A DNA stretch of 28,589 nt from positions 1 through 28,589 of the forward strand of contig CAZCQP010000037.1 in assembly GCA_964500895.1 (NCBI GenBank), given 5' to 3'. Both the position numbers and the translations under genes were made by a program. Each line of letters starts with the position of its first letter. Within the stretch, counting starts at the first letter, position 1. Under the pieces are notes generated by a model. That model was given only the letters and a program-made list of their open reading frames with translations, made no database searches and was not told the DNA's origin. Source of the stretch: CAZCQP01 sp964500895 (GTDB lineage: Bacteria; Bacillota; Clostridia; Lachnospirales; JAISER01). Of the stretch, positions 16,158-23,977 are shown in pieces.

Positions 16158-16178
16158 ATTGGTTATTGGTGATTGGTT
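16158..16178 (+). repeat. Three tandem ATTGGTT/G heptamers
   Basis: ATTGGTT, ATTGGTG and ATTGGTT follow one another directly and reach the stop codon of the ArsR-type gene. They lie next to the murA break. Confidence 0.8.
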
Positions 16179-17256
16179 ATTTCAAAAAGCCGGATAGATG
16201 GTCTAAAAAAGCAGACAACCGCTCTTTGTTCACTTCATAATACACCAAATTTTTATCTTTAGAACCCAAAACCAGCCCAGCTTCTTTCAAGACCTTTAAA
16301 TGCTGGGAAATGGTGGCCGGGGTCACACTAAAATGCTTGGCCAAGTCTTTGGTTGTGGTCTGGCCGTTCATAAGTGTTTTAATAATGTTCAGCCGGGTAA
16401 AGTCGCTCATGGCTTTAATGCAGGGCAACAATTTGTCTGCTTCGTCCCCTGTGGGGCTGGGCATGGCGGCATTAATGTACAAGCTTAATGCATTTTCATA
16501 AATGTTCAGCATTAAATGGGGGGCCGTAAACACAGACACATGCAGGTAAATGTCTGAAATGGTGGTGGGCCTGAACGCATAGTTAAAGTCTTTTTTCATC
16601 AGAATAAAGCCGTCTTCAAAAGCCAGATCACTGTGCAGGTTCAGCAAATAGTCTATCACATTGGTTTTTTCAAAACGGTTCTTTTCTTCTGCCAGCCTAG
16701 AAAGATAAAAAGGTTTCAGCTTCACCCATTCATAATAAAAGAACTGGTTCCAGTATTGCTCCAACATTTTAAGCATGTCACTGCGCACTTTTTCAGCATT
16801 CTTCACATAGTGCTGAATGTGCTCAAACTGAATAAAGGATGGCACATGGCCTAAGGCTTGCGCTGTGAGGGTATGGGGGTTTTGCAGCCATGCTTCAACT
16901 TTTTGCTTGTCCGGCAGCAAGGTAGCCCCCAAGAAAATATAGGAAAATGCTTCAATGCTTAAATGGCCCACGCTGTCTATAAAGCCTTTAATGTTGTCGT
17001 TTTCCAGGCTTTGGTGGCTGAATGTTACATCCGCCACGTCCATCACAAACGTCCATTTGCTGTATTTGTGGCCAAAGTCCATTAAGGTGTCTAAAAGCTT
17101 TTTATTCATTTTACTTTTGGCATGGTCCACCCATTGGCGGCAGCCCACATGATGCCCCGGGTCTGTAAGCACATGCAAGCTGCACAACATTTCAACCGCC
17201 GGGTTACAAACAAAATGCACGTTTTGTTTCAATACTTCATCTTTAATGATGGGCAT
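16177..17256 (-). CDS. ArsR-family transcriptional regulator with large N-terminal domain (DUF5937-like)
   Basis: The C-terminal 85 or so residues form a winged helix-turn-helix of the ArsR type: MSDFTRLNIIKTLMNGQTTTKDLAKHFSVTPATISQHLKVLKEAGLV, with the recognition helix at TPATISQHLKVL. No CxC metal motif of classic ArsR metal sensors precedes it. The first 270 residues are helical, contain no membrane span, and resemble the N-terminal sensor-like domain found in some Firmicute ArsR proteins; the ligand is unknown. I chose ATG 17256 (MPIIKDEV), preceded by AAGAGGTG, 10 bp after the stop of the thioredoxin-like gene. The 359-residue product is thus co-transcribed with that gene. Function beyond DNA binding cannot be stated. 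Confidence 0.8.
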   Translation of the reverse strand: MPIIKDEVLKQNVHFVCNPAVEMLCSLHVLTDPGHHVGCRQWVDHAKSKMNKKLLDTLMDFGHKYSKWTFVMDVADVTFSHQSLENDNIKGFIDSVGHLSIEAFSYIFLGATLLPDKQKVEAWLQNPHTLTAQALGHVPSFIQFEHIQHYVKNAEKVRSDMLKMLEQYWNQFFYYEWVKLKPFYLSRLAEEKNRFEKTNVIDYLLNLHSDLAFEDGFILMKKDFNYAFRPTTISDIYLHVSVFTAPHLMLNIYENALSLYINAAMPSPTGDEADKLLPCIKAMSDFTRLNIIKTLMNGQTTTKDLAKHFSVTPATISQHLKVLKEAGLVLGSKDKNLVYYEVNKERLSAFLDHLSGFLK

Positions 17257-17266
17257 AAGGCACCTC

Positions 17267-18268
17267 TTAGTTGATGACAGATTGGATGGCTTCTTCAAAA
17301 TCTGCTTCCGAACGTGCGCCCACCATTTTTTCGGTAATCACACCGGAAGCATCCAGCACAAAGGTGGTGGGAAAAGCGTTAATACCATAAGCCTGGCTTA
17401 ACCGGCCTTCGCTGTCCATGGCCACAGGCAAATTGTAGCGGCCTTCTTTTAGAAACTTTTCAACCGGCTCTTTGTCGTCGTAGGCTACGAAAACAAAAGC
17501 CACATCTGCTTCATACTGCTTATATATTTTTTGTAAATCCTTCATTTCAGCGGCGCATGGGGCAGACCAGGAAGCCCAGAAATTAATGAGTACCGGCCGC
17601 CCTCTTAAATCTGCCAACGCCTTTTTGCCACCGTATAACATGGTCACTTCAAATTCCGGCGCACGCTGGCCAATGTCTGTGCCTGTTTTGGTCACCAACC
17701 CCAGATGCTCTGCCAGCGTCTGGTTGGTGCCGTTTTGCTTCACAGATAATGCGTTAAAGCACAACAGCACAGCACCGTCTCGGTAAAAATCTTTCAGTGT
17801 GGCGCTTTGCTCCGGGGTTAATAAACCCACACCCTGGGCATAGGCCAAAGACTCTTTATAGTTAAAATCTTTGTAATGCAGCGCCCGCAACACAAAGGCG
17901 CAAAATTCATAGCTTTCCATATTCCCCGTTCCAAAGGTGGTGGGGCTTGTTCCGCTGGTGTACTTATTGGCGTACAGCCAGGCCACGTAAGGGGAGGCCC
18001 ACTGGGGTACGTCCCCAAAGGGGTGGGTAATTGCACCGCTTTCATACTGGGCCAACGCTTCTTCTGCCTGGCCTAAAAGCCGCACCAACAGCACGGCACC
18101 CTCTGGCCGGGTGAGCCGGTCTGCCAGCCTTAATTCACCGGGGGCCATAAGCCCCATGGCCTGCAACTGTTTGCCTTGCACCGAATAATGAGGGGTATAG
18201 GCAAAAACCGTCATGGGCAAGAAGAAACAAACAATTAAAAAGCTAACCAAAATTTTTATTTTCTTCAT
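17267..18268 (-). CDS. Exported SLH-domain protein with C-terminal TlpA-like thioredoxin domain (SxxC active site)
   Basis: 333 residues. A signal peptide (MKKIKILVSFLIVCFFLPMTVFA) is followed by an SLH-like region (residues about 45-125, LTRPEGAVLLVRLLGQ and HPFGDVPQWASPYVAWLYANKYTSG), which would attach the protein to the cell wall. A TlpA/AhpC-type thioredoxin domain follows from about 200, with RPVLINFWASWSAPCAAEM and later YGINAFPTTFVLDASG. The cis-Pro motif is intact (FPTT). The redox site is W-S-A-P-C: the first Cys of CxxC is Ser235 (codon TCT at 17564-17566), and Cys238 remains. Normal disulphide exchange is therefore doubtful. The start is ATG 18268, after AAAGGTGG; the upstream GTG 18277 overlaps that site. 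It precedes the ArsR-type gene in one transcript. Confidence 0.85.
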   Translation of the reverse strand: MKKIKILVSFLIVCFFLPMTVFAYTPHYSVQGKQLQAMGLMAPGELRLADRLTRPEGAVLLVRLLGQAEEALAQYESGAITHPFGDVPQWASPYVAWLYANKYTSGTSPTTFGTGNMESYEFCAFVLRALHYKDFNYKESLAYAQGVGLLTPEQSATLKDFYRDGAVLLCFNALSVKQNGTNQTLAEHLGLVTKTGTDIGQRAPEFEVTMLYGGKKALADLRGRPVLINFWASWSAPCAAEMKDLQKIYKQYEADVAFVFVAYDDKEPVEKFLKEGRYNLPVAMDSEGRLSQAYGINAFPTTFVLDASGVITEKMVGARSEADFEEAIQSVIN

Positions 18269-18296
18269 ACGCTCCACCTTTCCGCTAAAATGGCGA

Positions 18297-19325
18297 CTAG
18301 GAGGGGTTCATTCCCAGCCGTTTAAGCAACCGGATGTCTGCCCCGAAAAAGTACAGCATGGTATAAAAGCCGTAAAAGCGGGAGGCCAGCCGGTCTGAGT
18401 AATGGCTTTGCAAATCTTTCACCTGCAAGTTGGTTGAAATAACTGTGGGGCGCTGGCTTAACAACCGGCTGTTCACAATGTCGAACAAGGCGGTGTGGGT
18501 TAAAACCGTGGAAAACTCCGAGCCCAGGTCGTCGATGATTAGCAAGTCCACATCATAAATCATGGCGGACTGTTCATCGGCGGAAAGAGCACTCTGGTCG
18601 TCCTCCAGCCGGTTAAAGCGCAACGCTTCCAGCTTTTTGAACATTTGGGGGGCAGTGACGTACAGAACCGTATGCCCTTTGTCTAGTATTTCCTTTGCAA
18701 TGCAATTGCATAAAAAAGTTTTCCCCAAGCCTGTATCCCCGTAAAGCAGCAGGTTCTGAAAATCTTTGCCTGCGTTTGACCCAAACTGGGACGTAAACTC
18801 CATGCAAGCGGTATAGACGGCCTGCATGTTTTCATAGGGGGACAATCCGGTTTCCGACGCCACCGTTTTGCTGTAGCAACGGATGTCGAAGGTATCAAAA
18901 TTTTCTTTGGCCACCATGTCTTTCACGTTGGACATGCCATAAAATTTTTCCACCAGCCGCTGGGTGAAGCAAGGGCACTTTTCCTGGCCAATGTAGCCGG
19001 TGTCTTGGCAACGGTTGCAGGTGTACACCTCCGATAAATAGCCAGAAGGAATGCCTGCCTTCACCAGCAACCCTTCCTTTTCGGCTTTGGCTTTGGCCAT
19101 AGACGCTTTTAATGCGGCGACTACTTCTTCTTCCCCCTTGGCTCCCCCAGACAAAATAAGCCGGGAAATGGCCAGTGCATCTTTTTGCAGCTGTTCGTCC
19201 AGCTGGGACAGGCGAGGAATCTCCTCATAAACATGGGCTTTGCGTTTTTCCAGCCGCTTATGGGCGGCCATCCGGTCTTGGTCATAAGTTTTAAGCACTT
19301 GTTTATAAAGCGCAGTATAGGCCAT
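18297..19325 (-). CDS. dnaC: DnaC/DnaI-type helicase loader, AAA+ ATPase
   Basis: Loads the replicative helicase at origins and restart sites. The N-terminal helicase-binding part holds a zinc-type cluster, CNRCQDTGYIGQEKCPC (Cys103, 106, 117, 119). The AAA+ domain follows, with Walker A GDTGLGKT (196-203), Walker B LLIIDDLGSEF (261-271) and the sensor/arginine region PTVISTNLQVKDLQSHYSDRLASR. Length 342 is close to B. subtilis DnaI (about 310). The ATG follows AGGAGA, and this ribosome site contains the TAG stop of dnaD, so the two are coupled. The reading frame is the same as dnaD's. It ends in TAG. Firmicute naming would be dnaI. Confidence 0.92.
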   Translation of the reverse strand: MAYTALYKQVLKTYDQDRMAAHKRLEKRKAHVYEEIPRLSQLDEQLQKDALAISRLILSGGAKGEEEVVAALKASMAKAKAEKEGLLVKAGIPSGYLSEVYTCNRCQDTGYIGQEKCPCFTQRLVEKFYGMSNVKDMVAKENFDTFDIRCYSKTVASETGLSPYENMQAVYTACMEFTSQFGSNAGKDFQNLLLYGDTGLGKTFLCNCIAKEILDKGHTVLYVTAPQMFKKLEALRFNRLEDDQSALSADEQSAMIYDVDLLIIDDLGSEFSTVLTHTALFDIVNSRLLSQRPTVISTNLQVKDLQSHYSDRLASRFYGFYTMLYFFGADIRLLKRLGMNPS

Positions 19326-19334
19326 GGTGTTCTC

Positions 19335-20546
19335 CTAATTCTTTTTAATATCCACTAAATACTGGGTTTCCAGCTTTTTTAAAAGCTCGTCATCCCAATT
19401 ACGCTGGGGGCAATTCACAAAACGGTTTTGCCGCTGCACCGCTTTTGGGGGCTTTGGGGCTTGTTTTAAAGCATTCTTTTCCCCTTGGGCTTCTTTGTCT
19501 GCATAAAACTTGGCTTCCATGGCCATCACTTCATCAATGGTCTGCACCCCTTTAGCGTGCCATTCCTTCAAAATTTTATCCGTATAAGCCAATTTTGCCC
19601 CGCCGGTTTGCAACACGGTTTTGTCGCAAGCTTCTAGCACCAAGTCTAAAGGCATGGCGTAAACGTCCAGCCATTTTTTCATGTGCTTAATCTCGGTGGG
19701 TGTGGGGTCTCTGTGGCTGTAGCCAAAAGCCTTTAATATCTGGTAATAGTCGTGGGTGAAACGGGCCACATAAGCTTTGGCTGCTTCTACGGTGTTGATG
19801 CTGTTTTCCGCCCAGTCTAGGGCGGCTTTTTCTATGTAGCGCATGTTGCGGTGGCCTTTTTCGGCGCACACCGCCAGCAATTCTTCTATAACGGGAACGG
19901 GAAGGCCCAGCCAGTCGTACAGGCTAAAGAGCACGTTCATGTCGTTGTAAGTGAGCAGCTTGCCCAACGTTTGCTCCGCAGAGGCAAACAGCTTTTTAAT
20001 GTCTTCGCTGGCCTGCCGGTACATGTCCAATTCCTCTGGTGCATAAACCGGCCGGGCTTCCATAATGGGCCGAACAGCTGCCGTGGTTTGGGGCATGTCC
20101 TCCGGCTCTTGTTCCATGGGTACAATCCCTTCTTTATCTGCTGCTTCTGCTTCTTCCGGCTCTATTGCCATTGCGTCTGCTTGTTCTTCGGCATCCTGCA
20201 TGTCTGCTTCCATGGGTATGGCTGCGGCCGCCCTTTGCTCCCCTGCTGCTATAGGCAGAAAGTCTACTGCCAAGGCCAAACCTTGCTCGTCCATGGAAAA
20301 AGACAAAAGCCCTTCTTCCTGCCAATATTTTAAGGCATTTAAGGCATCCGATTCTAAAATATTCAAACTCTCTGCCACGGTTTTAAGGGTGACCCCTTGG
20401 CTGCCTGCTGCACAGTGCCTATAAAGGGCAATATAAACCAAAGCAAACACTGGGTTTGCCGCAGACATATAGCGGTCTATAAAAGTGTTGGGGATAAGGG
20501 TATAAGGAACCTCAAAACCCATGTTCATTTTACAGGATAACATCAT
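19335..20546 (-). CDS. dnaD: DnaD/DnaB-like primosomal protein
   Basis: 403 residues. The N-terminal winged-helix region (YTLIPNTFIDRYMSAANPVFALVYIALYRHC; GVTLKTVAESLNILESDALNALKYWQEEGLL) matches the DnaD/DnaB start domain. A long acidic, Ala/Glu-rich linker (about 105-165) follows. Two DnaD-domain repeats come next (about 195-265, LGKLLTYNDMNVLFSLYDWLGLPVPVIEELLAVCAEKGHRNMRYIEKAALDWAE, and about 275-345, including YSHRDPTPTEIKHMKKWLD). It should cooperate with DnaA and the helicase loader, and dnaC follows 9 bp downstream. The ATGATG start follows GGAG. It ends in TAG. Confidence 0.88.
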   Translation of the reverse strand: MMLSCKMNMGFEVPYTLIPNTFIDRYMSAANPVFALVYIALYRHCAAGSQGVTLKTVAESLNILESDALNALKYWQEEGLLSFSMDEQGLALAVDFLPIAAGEQRAAAAIPMEADMQDAEEQADAMAIEPEEAEAADKEGIVPMEQEPEDMPQTTAAVRPIMEARPVYAPEELDMYRQASEDIKKLFASAEQTLGKLLTYNDMNVLFSLYDWLGLPVPVIEELLAVCAEKGHRNMRYIEKAALDWAENSINTVEAAKAYVARFTHDYYQILKAFGYSHRDPTPTEIKHMKKWLDVYAMPLDLVLEACDKTVLQTGGAKLAYTDKILKEWHAKGVQTIDEVMAMEAKFYADKEAQGEKNALKQAPKPPKAVQRQNRFVNCPQRNWDDELLKKLETQYLVDIKKN

Positions 20547-20619
20547 AACACTCCAAAAATCTTTTCATATTTTCCAAACTAATCTTAGCGATGTTCGCAT
20601 CTATTTTGAGTGGTTTTAT

Positions 20620-20648
20620 ATTATATCAGAAAAAAATCGAATTTAAAA
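20620..20648 (-). promoter_or_regulatory. Possible promoter of dnaD-dnaC
   Basis: On the - strand TATAAT lies at 20625-20620, with TTTTAA (20648-20643) 17 bp upstream as a weak -35. It gives a leader of about 65 nt. The DnaA boxes at 20656-20687 lie immediately upstream of the -35. Confidence 0.45.
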
Positions 20649-20690
20649 CAAAAAGTTATCCACAGAAAAATTTACTTCTGTGGATAACTC
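20645..20690 (-). terminator. Probable intrinsic terminator of murC, built from inverted DnaA boxes
   Basis: A perfect 14-bp stem (20654-20667 with 20676-20689, loop 8 nt) is followed on the - strand by TTTTTGTTTT. It sits 85 bp after the murC stop. The stem is AT-rich, so its strength is uncertain. Confidence 0.55.
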
Positions 20691-20801
20691 TTAGGATAAT
20701 TCGGATAAAATTTTAATTTTTCATTGATTTTACAGGAACTAGACCCTTTGGAAACTTGTACTGTGGAAAACGGCTTAATTTTCTTGGGATAATGTGGATA
20801 A
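20656..20801. promoter_or_regulatory. DnaA-box cluster
   Basis: Perfect TTATCCACA at 20656-20664, and its reverse complement TGTGGATAA at 20679-20687 and 20793-20801. The last is inside the 3' end of murC. A one-mismatch copy, TGTGGAAAA, lies at 20762-20770. The AT-rich stretch 20610-20655 adjoins. The gap 20547-20774 contains nothing else apart from the dnaD promoter. Confidence 0.7.
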
Positions 20802-22181
20802 CGTTGCGGGTAACAGGGCTTCTCCCATTAAATACACATCTCCAGCCCCCATAGTTATCAACAAGTCACCGGGTACACCTTGTTCAAACAAATATTTTTC
20901 GACACTTTCAAAATTTGCGCAGTAATGGGCGTTAATGCCCCGGTTTTTCAGGTCTTCCACCAAATCCCTGCTATGCACAAGGCCGGTGTCTTTTTCTCTG
21001 GCGGCGTAAATGTCCACAACCAATACCCCATCGGCCAGGTCAAAGGACTGGGCCAATTCTTTCCTTAACAGGTGGGTGCGGGTGTAGGTGTGGGGTTGAA
21101 ACACCACAAAAAGCCGGTTATGCGGGGTGTTTTTGGCCGCCTTTAAAGTGGCCGCAATTTCAGTGGGATGGTGGGCGTAGTCATCCACCACCGTTATGCC
21201 GTTAACAACGCCTTTAAATTCATACCGGCGTTTGGCCCCTGTAAATTGAGCCAACCCTGCCTGAATGTCCTGGGGTTCAATTTGAAAGCTGCGGGCCACA
21301 GCCACGGCGGCCAGCGCATTCAGGATGTTATGCTCCCCGGTTAGTTTCAGCTTTAAATCCATTACCCGTTGGTCTTTGTAGCACACTGTAAAAGAAGCAT
21401 GGCCGTTTTCGTCAAAGGCAATGTTTTTGGCCGTCCAGTCTGCTTGGGGGCTGCCGAATGTTTCAATGCGGCAGGTTACGCCTTGAGTGATGGAGGTAAG
21501 GCCCGAAATTTGGTCATTAATCACCAATGTACCTTCTGGCTTAATGTTTTTGGCAAAACCATGGAAAGAAGCTTCAATGTGTGCCAAATCTTTAAAATAA
21601 TCTAAATGTTCTGCTTCCACATTTAAAATGACTGCGGTATGGGGATAAAATTTTAAAAAGCTGTCAAAATACTCACAAGCTTCCCCAATAAAGTATTGGT
21701 CTCCCCCCACCCGCACGTTGCTGCCGATGGCCGGAAGCACCCCGCCCAAATTGATGGTAGGGTCTTTGTGGGCAGCTAAAAAAATGGAGGTTATCATGGC
21801 CGTGGTGGTGGTTTTGCCATGGGTACCCGCCACACATACGGGGTACGGGAAATCCTGCATAATAAGCCCCATCAGTTCTGCACGGTCTATGCAGGGAATG
21901 TTTTTGGCCATAGCGGCACACAGTTCCGGGTTATCTGCTTTTACAGCAGCGGTATACACCACCAGGTCTGTGCCTGGTTCAATATTTTCGGCTTTTTGCC
22001 CAATGGTTATTTTCATGCCCATACCCGCCAGTTTGCTGGTTAAGGGGCTTTCTTTTGTATCGGAACCGGTAACGGTTGCGCCTTTATTATGTAGCGTAAA
22101 AGCCAAACCACTCATGCTTATACCGCCAATGCCGATAAAATGAATGTGTTTAAAGTCTTCTTTCAAGTTCATATCCGCCAT
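20775..22181 (-). CDS. murC: UDP-N-acetylmuramate:L-alanine ligase MurC
   Basis: Adds the first amino acid of the peptidoglycan stem. The N-terminal nucleotide fold reads HFIGIGGISMSGLAF, the ATP loop VAGTHGKTTTTAMI, then NVEAEHLDYFKDL, and the C-terminal domain includes VVDDYAHHPTEIAATL and FQPHTYTRTHLL. The 468 residues match the family. The ATG follows AGAGGG by 7 nt. In many Firmicutes murC is away from the dcw cluster; here it is only 5 kb away but on the opposite strand, upstream of dnaD-dnaC. Its promoter in the divergent gap with glgC is not clear. Confidence 0.97.
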   Translation of the reverse strand: MADMNLKEDFKHIHFIGIGGISMSGLAFTLHNKGATVTGSDTKESPLTSKLAGMGMKITIGQKAENIEPGTDLVVYTAAVKADNPELCAAMAKNIPCIDRAELMGLIMQDFPYPVCVAGTHGKTTTTAMITSIFLAAHKDPTINLGGVLPAIGSNVRVGGDQYFIGEACEYFDSFLKFYPHTAVILNVEAEHLDYFKDLAHIEASFHGFAKNIKPEGTLVINDQISGLTSITQGVTCRIETFGSPQADWTAKNIAFDENGHASFTVCYKDQRVMDLKLKLTGEHNILNALAAVAVARSFQIEPQDIQAGLAQFTGAKRRYEFKGVVNGITVVDDYAHHPTEIAATLKAAKNTPHNRLFVVFQPHTYTRTHLLRKELAQSFDLADGVLVVDIYAAREKDTGLVHSRDLVEDLKNRGINAHYCANFESVEKYLFEQGVPGDLLITMGAGDVYLMGEALLPATLSTLSQEN

Positions 22182-22249
22182 GACATACCCTCTATCTTAT
22201 ACGAAGTTATCGCCAATGCAAACACATTGCCCAGGCTGCCACAAAGACC

Positions 22250-22388
22250 TTGGGAAACTTTTTCGAGAAAAAGTTTCCCAAACCCTTCAAAAAGTTTTTT
22301 GGTAGAAATGCCGCAATGCGGCATTTCTGTAAAAATTCTTTGCTTCTTTCTTCATAAGAAAGAAGTGGGGTTCGGGGCAAAGCCCCGA
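22250..22388. repeat. Intergenic palindrome cluster flanked by direct repeats
   Basis: Within the 515-bp gap between murC and glgC, four hairpins follow one another. They are a 14-bp stem with 4-nt loop (22250-22263 with 22268-22281), a 12-bp stem around one base (22304-22315 with 22317-22328), a 10-bp stem (22343-22352 with 22356-22365) and a GC-rich 7-bp stem (22372-22378 with 22382-22388). A 14-bp motif, ATGCAAACACATTG at 22216-22229, recurs with one change at 22416-22429, bracketing the cluster. No coding frame is credible here. Confidence 0.8.
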
Positions 22389-22596
22389 GGTGTTGGTGAG
22401 TTAGCAGCCAAGTCCATGCAAACGCATTGACAGAATGAGCAGCACGGAGCAGAATTTCTCCGTAAACATTCACTATACTGTACTATGACTTTAGACTTTT
22501 TGCAATAAATTCATTTAAAGTATAATACATTTTATTTAATTTTAATCGTTCTGCCACATGAAAATAAAAATTTTTCCAAAAAAATTCAGCATCTTG

Positions 22597-22626
22597 TTGT
22601 CAATGTGTTTTCATTTGTGCTATGAT
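22597..22626 (+). promoter_or_regulatory. Predicted promoter of glgC-glgD
   Basis: TTGTCA at 22597-22602 and TATGAT at 22621-22626 are 18 bp apart, and a TG one base before the -10 makes it extended. The leader to glgC would be about 65 nt and ends in AGGAGG about 7 nt before the ATG. Confidence 0.55.
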
Positions 22627-22696
22627 GATAGAAAAGTAACCTTCATTCAGTAAATGATAAGGAAAAACATACAGGAATGAGAATAGGAGGTGCTTT

Positions 22697-23977
22697 ATGC
22701 GGAAAAAAGAAATGATTGCCATGCTGCTGGCCGGTGGCCAAGGCAGCCGTCTGGGGGTTCTCACCCAAAACAAAGCCAAGCCCGCCGTATCCTTCGGGGG
22801 CAAATACCGAATCATTGATTTTCCCATGAGCAACTGTATCAATTCAGGGGTAGACACCGTAGGGGTGCTCACCCAGTACCGCCCGCTTTTGCTGAACAGA
22901 CATATTGGCATTGGCATCCCGTGGGACTTAGACCGTCGGAGCGGCGGGGTAACCATTTTGGCCCCACATATGAAAGGTGAGCAGGGTGAATGGTACTCTG
23001 GCACCGCCAACGCCATCTTCCAAAACATTGAGTACATCAGCAATTACAACCCGGAATACGTGCTTATTTTATCTGGGGATCACATTTATAAAATGGACTA
23101 TTCCCAAATGCTAGATTTTCACAAACAAAACAAATGCGATGCCACCATCGCTGTCCTTGAGGTGCCCTTAGAAGAAGCCAGCCGTTTTGGCATTATGAAC
23201 GTTAAAGAAGGGGACGCCATTTACCAGTTTGAAGAAAAGCCGGAAAACCCCAAAAGCAACCTGGCGTCTATGGGTATTTACATCTTTACGTGGGAAAAAC
23301 TGAAAGCCATGCTCATTAAAGATAATAACCGCCATTCCGACAGCGACTTTGGCAAGCACATCATTCCCGCTATGCTGGAAGAAGGCCAAACGCTGTATGC
23401 GTACCGGTTCCGTGATTATTGGAAAGACGTAGGCACCATTGAATCTTACTGGGCCGCCAACATGGAACTGATTCGTACTGTACCAGACTTTAATTTGTAT
23501 GAAGATTACTGGAAAATTTATACCTATGCCGATCACCAGCCTCCTACCTACACCAGTGCCAACGCCAAAGTGCGTACCAGCCTGCTGTCTGAAGGCTGCG
23601 AAGTGTACGGCACCATCATCAATTCTGTGCTGGGCCCAGGGGTTCTTGTGGAAGAAGGGGCCATCATCCGGGATTCTATTGTCATGTCCGATTGTAAAAT
23701 TGGTGCCAACAGTGTGCTGGAACGGTGCATCATAGATGAAAGCGTCACCATTGGCCGGGATGTGTTCATAGGGGCCGGCGAAAGCAAGGTTAACGACCTT
23801 AAACCAGGCATCTACGACAGCGGCATTACCGTGGTAGGGGAAGGCAGCGTTATTCCAGACGGTGTAACCATTGGGAAAAACTGTATGATTTATGGTACCA
23901 CCAACCTTTCCCACTATCCAGACCGCCAACTGATAAGCGGCGGTACCATCGCCATTGAAGAGGAGGTTTCGGTATGA
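22697..23977 (+). CDS. glgC: Glucose-1-phosphate adenylyltransferase, catalytic subunit GlgC
   Basis: Makes ADP-glucose from ATP and glucose-1-phosphate for glycogen synthesis. The nucleotidyltransferase domain has the pyrophosphorylase motif LAGGQGSRLGVLT, then KAKPAVSFGGKYRIIDF, SGDHIYKMDY with the metal-binding Asp, and FEEKPENPKSNLASMGIYIF with the glucose-phosphate Lys. The C-terminal part (about residues 290-426) is a left-handed beta-helix with hexapeptide repeats (GCEVYGTIINSVLGPGVLVEEGAIIRDSIV). Length 426 matches the family, and the start follows AGGAGG. The stop overlaps glgD (ATGA). Confidence 0.96.
   Translation: MRKKEMIAMLLAGGQGSRLGVLTQNKAKPAVSFGGKYRIIDFPMSNCINSGVDTVGVLTQYRPLLLNRHIGIGIPWDLDRRSGGVTILAPHMKGEQGEWYSGTANAIFQNIEYISNYNPEYVLILSGDHIYKMDYSQMLDFHKQNKCDATIAVLEVPLEEASRFGIMNVKEGDAIYQFEEKPENPKSNLASMGIYIFTWEKLKAMLIKDNNRHSDSDFGKHIIPAMLEEGQTLYAYRFRDYWKDVGTIESYWAANMELIRTVPDFNLYEDYWKIYTYADHQPPTYTSANAKVRTSLLSEGCEVYGTIINSVLGPGVLVEEGAIIRDSIVMSDCKIGANSVLERCIIDESVTIGRDVFIGAGESKVNDLKPGIYDSGITVVGEGSVIPDGVTIGKNCMIYGTTNLSHYPDRQLISGGTIAIEEEVSV

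Noticed and set aside
22198..22210. Thirteen bases identical to one loxP arm (TATACGAAGTTAT) upstream of murC
   Set aside because: The other arm and the 8-bp spacer are absent; treated as coincidence, though worth knowing if the strain was engineered.
23168..23929. 253-codon open frame antisense to glgC
   Set aside because: The opposite strand encodes a textbook GlgC; the antisense product has no recognisable domain or ribosome site.
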